From Ruminococcus bromii (lineage in GTDB: Bacteria; Bacillota; Clostridia; Oscillospirales; Acutalibacteraceae), in NCBI RefSeq assembly GCF_002834235.1, contig NZ_NNBY01000027.1, positions 91,675-155,674 of the forward strand: a stretch of DNA of 64,000 nucleotides. The letters run 5' to 3'. The notes under the pieces are model-generated. The model saw nothing but the letters and a program-made list of their open reading frames with translations, had not been told where the DNA came from and did no database searches. The position numbers were made by a program, and so were the translations under genes. Positions 60,391 through 64,000 of this stretch are shown here, one piece after another. The first letter of the stretch is position 1; each line of letters starts with the position of its first letter.

Positions 60391-62034
60391 TCAATCTCTG
60401 TTTTTGCTGTTTTTTATTGCAACAATTGTTATATCGTCAAATTGCTCCGCATTTTCGGTAAAGTCCGTCAAAGCGTCATAAACTCCGTCACACACACCTT
60501 TTGCAGTCTGTTCGGCATTTTGACAGGCAGACACAAGTCTATCGTTGCCGAAAAATTCATTATCCGCATTTGTTGCCTCGTTCACACCGTCGGTGTAAAG
60601 GCAGATTATATCACCGTTTCCAAATTCAGCGCTGTTCACAACATACCTTGCATCATCAAACACACCGAGCATTATACACGGCTTACATTCTAAAAATTCA
60701 GCCTTGCTGTTGCTCACCGCAACAGGCTTGTTATGACCTGCATTTATGTACAAAAAGCTGTCGCTGTTTTTGTCAAAAATCACGGCAAATGCAGTTACAA
60801 ACATTCCCTCGGGATTTGACGAACAGAGTTCCCTGTTGATTTCTTCAAACGCCCTGTCGGGTTCTACATTTTCGGTCATTTTTTCGTGGATAAGAGTTTT
60901 TGCAAAAGCCATAAACATTGCCGCCGCAACTCCCTTACCGGACACATCGCCGACTACTGCACATATTCTGCCGTCAGGCAATGCAAAGCAATCGTAAAAA
61001 TCGCCGCCTACCTGTCTTGCAGACTCCATTCTTGCCGAAACATCAAAACAATCGGCAAAGACAACATTCTTTTCTCTCGCAATTATTCCGTACTGAATCC
61101 GCCTTGCAACCTCAAGCTCGGTTTCATTCTTAGCCTTTTCACTTGCAAGGGCGGAATTTTTTTCAACATAAGTTTCTACATCGTGAGCCATATCGTTGAA
61201 ATAATCAGCCAAAAGCTGAATTTCATCGTCAGAGCCGAGTTTTATCGGCACAAACGCTTTCTTTGTATTTGTGCCGTCAGCCTTGTCGGAAAAGTATCCT
61301 CGAATTTTTTCAAAAATCAAAAGTATCGGATTATACATCTTTTTTCTGACAAACCGCATTACAAGTAAGAATACAATTGCCAGCACAACAAACAACGCAA
61401 GAACTCGCATTGCAGTATAGAAAATGATTTCCGTATAAATCTGCGTCAGCGAATAGTCCGCACCGATTAATGCAACAGGCTTGCCGTCATTGCCTTGAAT
61501 CGCTGAAAATGCCGTGTAAAAACTGCCGAAGCTGTCGTTCTGATATTCGTAAGCCGTGACAAGGTTAGGATTTTCCCACGCCTCTTTTTCAGCATCCCAC
61601 AAGCTGTGGTCAACCTCTGCACCTGCACTTCTCACTTTTAAAGCATTCTCGTTTTCGCTGTCATCATCAGCAACAGTCATAACATATGTAACCTTGTTTT
61701 CGTCAAAATTCGGAATGTAAATGTACATATATTCAAGGTGGTTCGTCTGACAAATCCACCTCAAGGTCTTAACAGCTTTCCGATATTCTTCGGAATCGGG
61801 ATTATCAAGCAATGCGTTTATATCGCAGCGTTCAAAAGTTTCTGTTGCAACCTTTGACGCACTTTCGGTCAGCTGTCGTGTAAACCGCCTTGTGCGCTGA
61901 ATGTTTTCAATGCAATTGAGCGTACCCGAAACAATCACCGCCAAAATAAACAGCACAAGTATGTGAAAGAAAAGCCTTTTGAAAATCGACTTTTTGACTT
62001 TTATTTTGCCGATTGGTTTTTCGGATTTTTTCAT
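60391..62034 (-). CDS. membrane sensor with HAMP and PP2C (SpoIIE/RsbU-type) phosphatase
   Basis: A 547-residue protein: TM1 (about 20-40), an extracellular sensor region (about 41-215), TM2 (about 215-240), a HAMP segment, coiled coil with ASEKAKNETELEVARRIQYG, then a PP2C domain with metal motifs QVGGDFYDCF, VVGDVSGKG and CLYTDGVNEA. It likely controls an anti-anti-sigma factor in response to an envelope signal, as RsbU/RsbP do; no STAS or anti-sigma gene is nearby. It is the first gene of an operon with the rhodanese-TtcA fusion. Confidence 0.88.
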   Translation of the reverse strand: MKKSEKPIGKIKVKKSIFKRLFFHILVLFILAVIVSGTLNCIENIQRTRRFTRQLTESASKVATETFERCDINALLDNPDSEEYRKAVKTLRWICQTNHLEYMYIYIPNFDENKVTYVMTVADDDSENENALKVRSAGAEVDHSLWDAEKEAWENPNLVTAYEYQNDSFGSFYTAFSAIQGNDGKPVALIGADYSLTQIYTEIIFYTAMRVLALFVVLAIVFLLVMRFVRKKMYNPILLIFEKIRGYFSDKADGTNTKKAFVPIKLGSDDEIQLLADYFNDMAHDVETYVEKNSALASEKAKNETELEVARRIQYGIIAREKNVVFADCFDVSARMESARQVGGDFYDCFALPDGRICAVVGDVSGKGVAAAMFMAFAKTLIHEKMTENVEPDRAFEEINRELCSSNPEGMFVTAFAVIFDKNSDSFLYINAGHNKPVAVSNSKAEFLECKPCIMLGVFDDARYVVNSAEFGNGDIICLYTDGVNEATNADNEFFGNDRLVSACQNAEQTAKGVCDGVYDALTDFTENAEQFDDITIVAIKNSKNRD

Positions 62035-62138
62035 TAACAGTCACCGCTTTCTCTCCACACACTTTTTCATCTTGTATTTTAACACGAATGTATGATAAAT
62101 GCAAAACATAATAAATGTCATAAAGTAATTGTCAACCC

Positions 62139-62218
62139 GTAGCGGCGGTCAGTGACCGCCATTTGTTTTGTGTGCAAACACGAAACAATTCGTAGCGGCG
62201 AACCGTGTTCGCCGCTAC
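62139..62218. repeat. short GTAG-hairpin pair containing a solo palindrome
   Basis: GTAGCGGCGGTCAGTGACCGCC, then the hairpin TTGTTTTGTGT/ACACGAAACAA, then a full palindrome at 62192-62218 (GTAGCGGCGAAC, CGT, GTTCGCCGCTAC). Confidence 0.8.
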
Positions 62219-62298
62219 GAACAATCCATAATTTTCATCACATCAAAACATTTTAATAAAACAAATAGTTTCATCAATGCGGGCGTCCAATGAATGCC

Positions 62299-62452
62299 CT
62301 GCAAACATATACTTTCATATAAAGCAAAAATTGCATCAATGCCGCATTCGGGCATCTGATGCAATTCCTTTATCCGAGTATCTTCTCGAATAGATTGCGG
62401 TGGCACACCGCCGACCACAATTTTCCATTTTCAATTTTCCATTTTCAACTAA
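62299..62452. repeat. repeat module 2
   Basis: Same block order as 59085-59218: ACTTTCATATAAAGCAAAAA, a TTGCATCA/TGATGCAA hairpin, TCTCGAAT, a GCGGTG/CACCGC hairpin, and ATTTTCCATTTTC tracts. The hairpin arms differ from module 1 in paired positions (CGCATCA to TGCATCA with its partner). Confidence 0.7.
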
Positions 62453-62531
62453 CAAAAAACAGCCGACTGCTTTGTGACCCGACCCCCAAAAGTTAGACCT
62501 AAAAAATCTAACTTTGGAGGTCGGTATTTTT

Positions 62532-63068
62532 ATGTCAAAATACAGTTATGAATTCAAGAAGAAGGTAGTAATGGACTACATAAATGGAAAAGGAGGATAT
62601 AAAAGTTTATGTAAAGAAAATGGGATACCGAGTCAAACAATATTACGAGATTGGATCTCAGCATACAAAGAATTTGGAAACAAAGGATTAATGCGATCAA
62701 GAGAAAAGAAAAATTACTCTTTTGAATTTAAGATGCATGTGGTAGAATTATACTTAACAACGGAAGTATCGTATCGAGAACTTGCATTGAGTTTAGGTAT
62801 CAATAATCCACCAATGATAGCAAAATGGGTAACCGATTACCGTGCAGTTGGGCCTGATGCGTTACGACCAAAGAGAAAAGGACGGAAACCCAAAGTGTCT
62901 AAACCAAAAAAGATAATACCTAACACAGAAAAAGAAAAAGCTGAATCAGAATATCTGAAACAGCTTGAAGATGAGAATTTAAGATTAAGGATTGAAAATG
63001 CGTATTTAAAAGAGCTGAGGAGATTGCGTTTGGAGGAAGAAAAACCTCCGAAAAACAGGCAAGAATAA
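62532..63068 (+). CDS. IS150-group transposase OrfA
   Basis: A 178-residue protein with two helix-turn-helix units (YSYEFKKKVVMDYINGKGGY, then TTEVSYRELALSLGINNPPM) and a C-terminal leucine-zipper-like coil (EYLKQLEDENLRLRIENAYL). It binds the IS ends. The ATG at 62532 has GGAGG upstream. The end overlaps the upstream part of the orfB frame. Confidence 0.9.
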   Translation: MSKYSYEFKKKVVMDYINGKGGYKSLCKENGIPSQTILRDWISAYKEFGNKGLMRSREKKNYSFEFKMHVVELYLTTEVSYRELALSLGINNPPMIAKWVTDYRAVGPDALRPKRKGRKPKVSKPKKIIPNTEKEKAESEYLKQLEDENLRLRIENAYLKELRRLRLEEEKPPKNRQE

Positions 63069-63139
63069 TACACAGTCTCCGAGGAGAATTCAGGCTAAAA
63101 GATATTCTTGCCGTAACAGTTTTTCCAAAGTCAACATAT

Positions 63140-63940
63140 ATGTATTGGCAAAATAGATTTGAGCGAGAGAACCCGGATGAAAAATTAGAAAAAGAAATTC
63201 TTGATATACGAAAAGTGCATAAAGACTATGGTTATCGCAGAATTTGGGGAGAATTGCGAAACAGAAATATTTTTGTAAACAAGAAAAAAGTTCAAAGAAT
63301 TGTTCAGAAATTGAACCTGCAAGTGACCTCGTTTATTCATAAAAGCAGAAAATACAGTTCATACAAAGGTAAAGTAGGAAAGATTGCTCCAAACAGGATT
63401 AACCGTAGATTTAACACAAGTGTACCGCATCAGAAAATCACAACAGATACAAGTGAATTTAAGTATTATGAGGTTGACAGCAAGGGCAGAATGATAATCA
63501 AAAAGCTCTATCTTGATCCATTTATGGATATGTTTAACGGAGAAATTCTGAGTTTTGGCATATCTCAAAAGCCATCTGCCGAGAACATTATGAGTGCATT
63601 AGATGAAGCTATTACTATTACTAATGACTGTTCATATCGCAGGACTTTTCACTCTGACAGAGGATGGGCTTATCAGATGAAAGCATATTCACAAAAGCTG
63701 AAAGAAAACAGAATATTTCAGAGTATGTCAAGAAAAGGAAATTGTCACGATAACTCTGTTATGGAAAATTTCTTTGGAATATTAAAGCAAGAAATATATT
63801 ATGGAAAAGTTTATTACAGCTATGAAGAGCTTAAACAAGCAATTATCAAATACATTGATTACTACAACAACAAGAGAATCAAACAGAAACTCGGCTGGTT
63901 AAGTCCGGTTGAGTACAGGATTAATGCCTTAGTTGCATAA
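63140..63940 (+). CDS. IS150-group transposase OrfB (DDE integrase catalytic domain)
   Basis: From the ATG at 63140 it is a 266-residue rve/DDE protein: first Asp in KITTDTSEFKYYE, second in TFHSDRGWAYQM, and Glu in SVMENFFGILKQE, then YYNNKRIKQKLGWLSPVEYR. The same frame is open upstream to about 63050 and reads IIHSLRGEFRLKDILAV, the typical OrfB start. It is therefore most likely made as an OrfAB fusion by a -1 frameshift near 63040-63056. All catalytic residues are present. Confidence 0.92.
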   Translation: MYWQNRFERENPDEKLEKEILDIRKVHKDYGYRRIWGELRNRNIFVNKKKVQRIVQKLNLQVTSFIHKSRKYSSYKGKVGKIAPNRINRRFNTSVPHQKITTDTSEFKYYEVDSKGRMIIKKLYLDPFMDMFNGEILSFGISQKPSAENIMSALDEAITITNDCSYRRTFHSDRGWAYQMKAYSQKLKENRIFQSMSRKGNCHDNSVMENFFGILKQEIYYGKVYYSYEELKQAIIKYIDYYNNKRIKQKLGWLSPVEYRINALVA

Positions 63941-64000
63941 CAAAAGCGTAGCAGCTAAAAGTCACTACGCTTTCAAGTCTAACTTTTTGGGGTCACCACA

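Larger units (their letters stand above)
62035..62531. other. 497-bp gene-free region between the phosphatase gene and the IS
   Basis: Filled by GTAG repeats (62139-62218), repeat module 2 (62299-62452) and the left end of the IS (from 62473). No gene seen. Confidence 0.7.
62473..64000 (+). mobile_element. IS3-family element, IS150-like group, apparently complete
   Basis: Terminal inverted repeats: left TGTGACCCGACCCCCAAAAG (62473 on) and right, read in reverse, TGTGGTGACCCCAAAAAGTT (to 64000). Two overlapping frames, orfA and orfB, with orfB in the -1 frame. A hairpin AAAGTTAGA/TCTAACTTT sits just inside the left end. The right end coincides with the window edge, so a target duplication cannot be checked. 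Confidence 0.85.

Overview
The window reads as chromosome of a low-to-moderate GC Clostridia member (Bacillota), most likely a Ruminococcaceae/Oscillospiraceae gut or rumen type. The evidence is spoIIE (sporulation lineage), a secreted CHAP-SH3 protein ending in a type I dockerin (a Ruminococcus-like trait), split transketolase, single-chain PurL-PurQ, type III pantothenate kinase, strong AGGAGG-type ribosome binding sites with several TTG/GTG starts, and tRNAs with encoded CCA. No rRNA, CRISPR array or intact prophage was seen. The genus is inference.

Layout. 0-5.3 kb: start of greA, a hypothetical gene, an ftsE-ftsX-M23 hydrolase operon for septal wall cleavage, and a PucR-type regulator. 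5.3-13 kb: an orphan MsmK/UgpC-like ATPase, rsuA-like pseudouridine synthase, DUF4830 protein, HAD phosphatase, FlK-like thioesterase, ychF, a 42-residue Cys-rich peptide gene, and split transketolase. 13-22 kb: coaX, an ECF S component and birA (cofactor block), purL, a HAD hydrolase and a 2-hydroxyacid dehydrogenase fired from promoters that share one -35 box. 22-27 kb: lipoprotein, an AgrA/AgrC-like two-component pair, the dockerin-bearing wall hydrolase, a four-helix-bundle protein with a TGATAT hairpin array, and tRNA-Arg. 27-36 kb: M18 aminopeptidase, a DUF951-prfA-sua5-coaE-transglycosylase operon, membrane protein, patatin, and a GT-C glycosyltransferase. 36-44 kb: glgB with a long Lys/Ala/Glu tail, TetR regulator, CPA2 antiporter, lipoprotein, asparaginase, PNPOx-like protein, DUF1015.

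44-51 kb is the accessory stretch: tRNA-Met with a duplicated 3' end and terminator, a Fic protein with its own operator-rich promoter, two truncated genes meeting at a junction, spoIIE, ruvX, a small XRE repressor, and a LytTR-DUF3021 pair flanked by 144-bp direct repeats. 51-58.4 kb is rpoB-rpoC, whose leader faces a second promoter and a terminator on the other strand. 58.4-64 kb holds nested GTAG hairpin repeats, a rhodanese-TtcA fusion, a sensor PP2C phosphatase and an apparently complete IS150-group IS3 element that ends at the window edge.

The most unusual material is non-coding: several repeat families whose hairpin arms change in compensating pairs between copies, the TGATAT array beside the four-helix gene, the repeat-flanked LytTR cassette, and the facing promoters at rpoB. 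The best small-protein candidate is the Cys-rich peptide at 10874-11002. All functional statements rest on reading motifs by eye; no database search was run.
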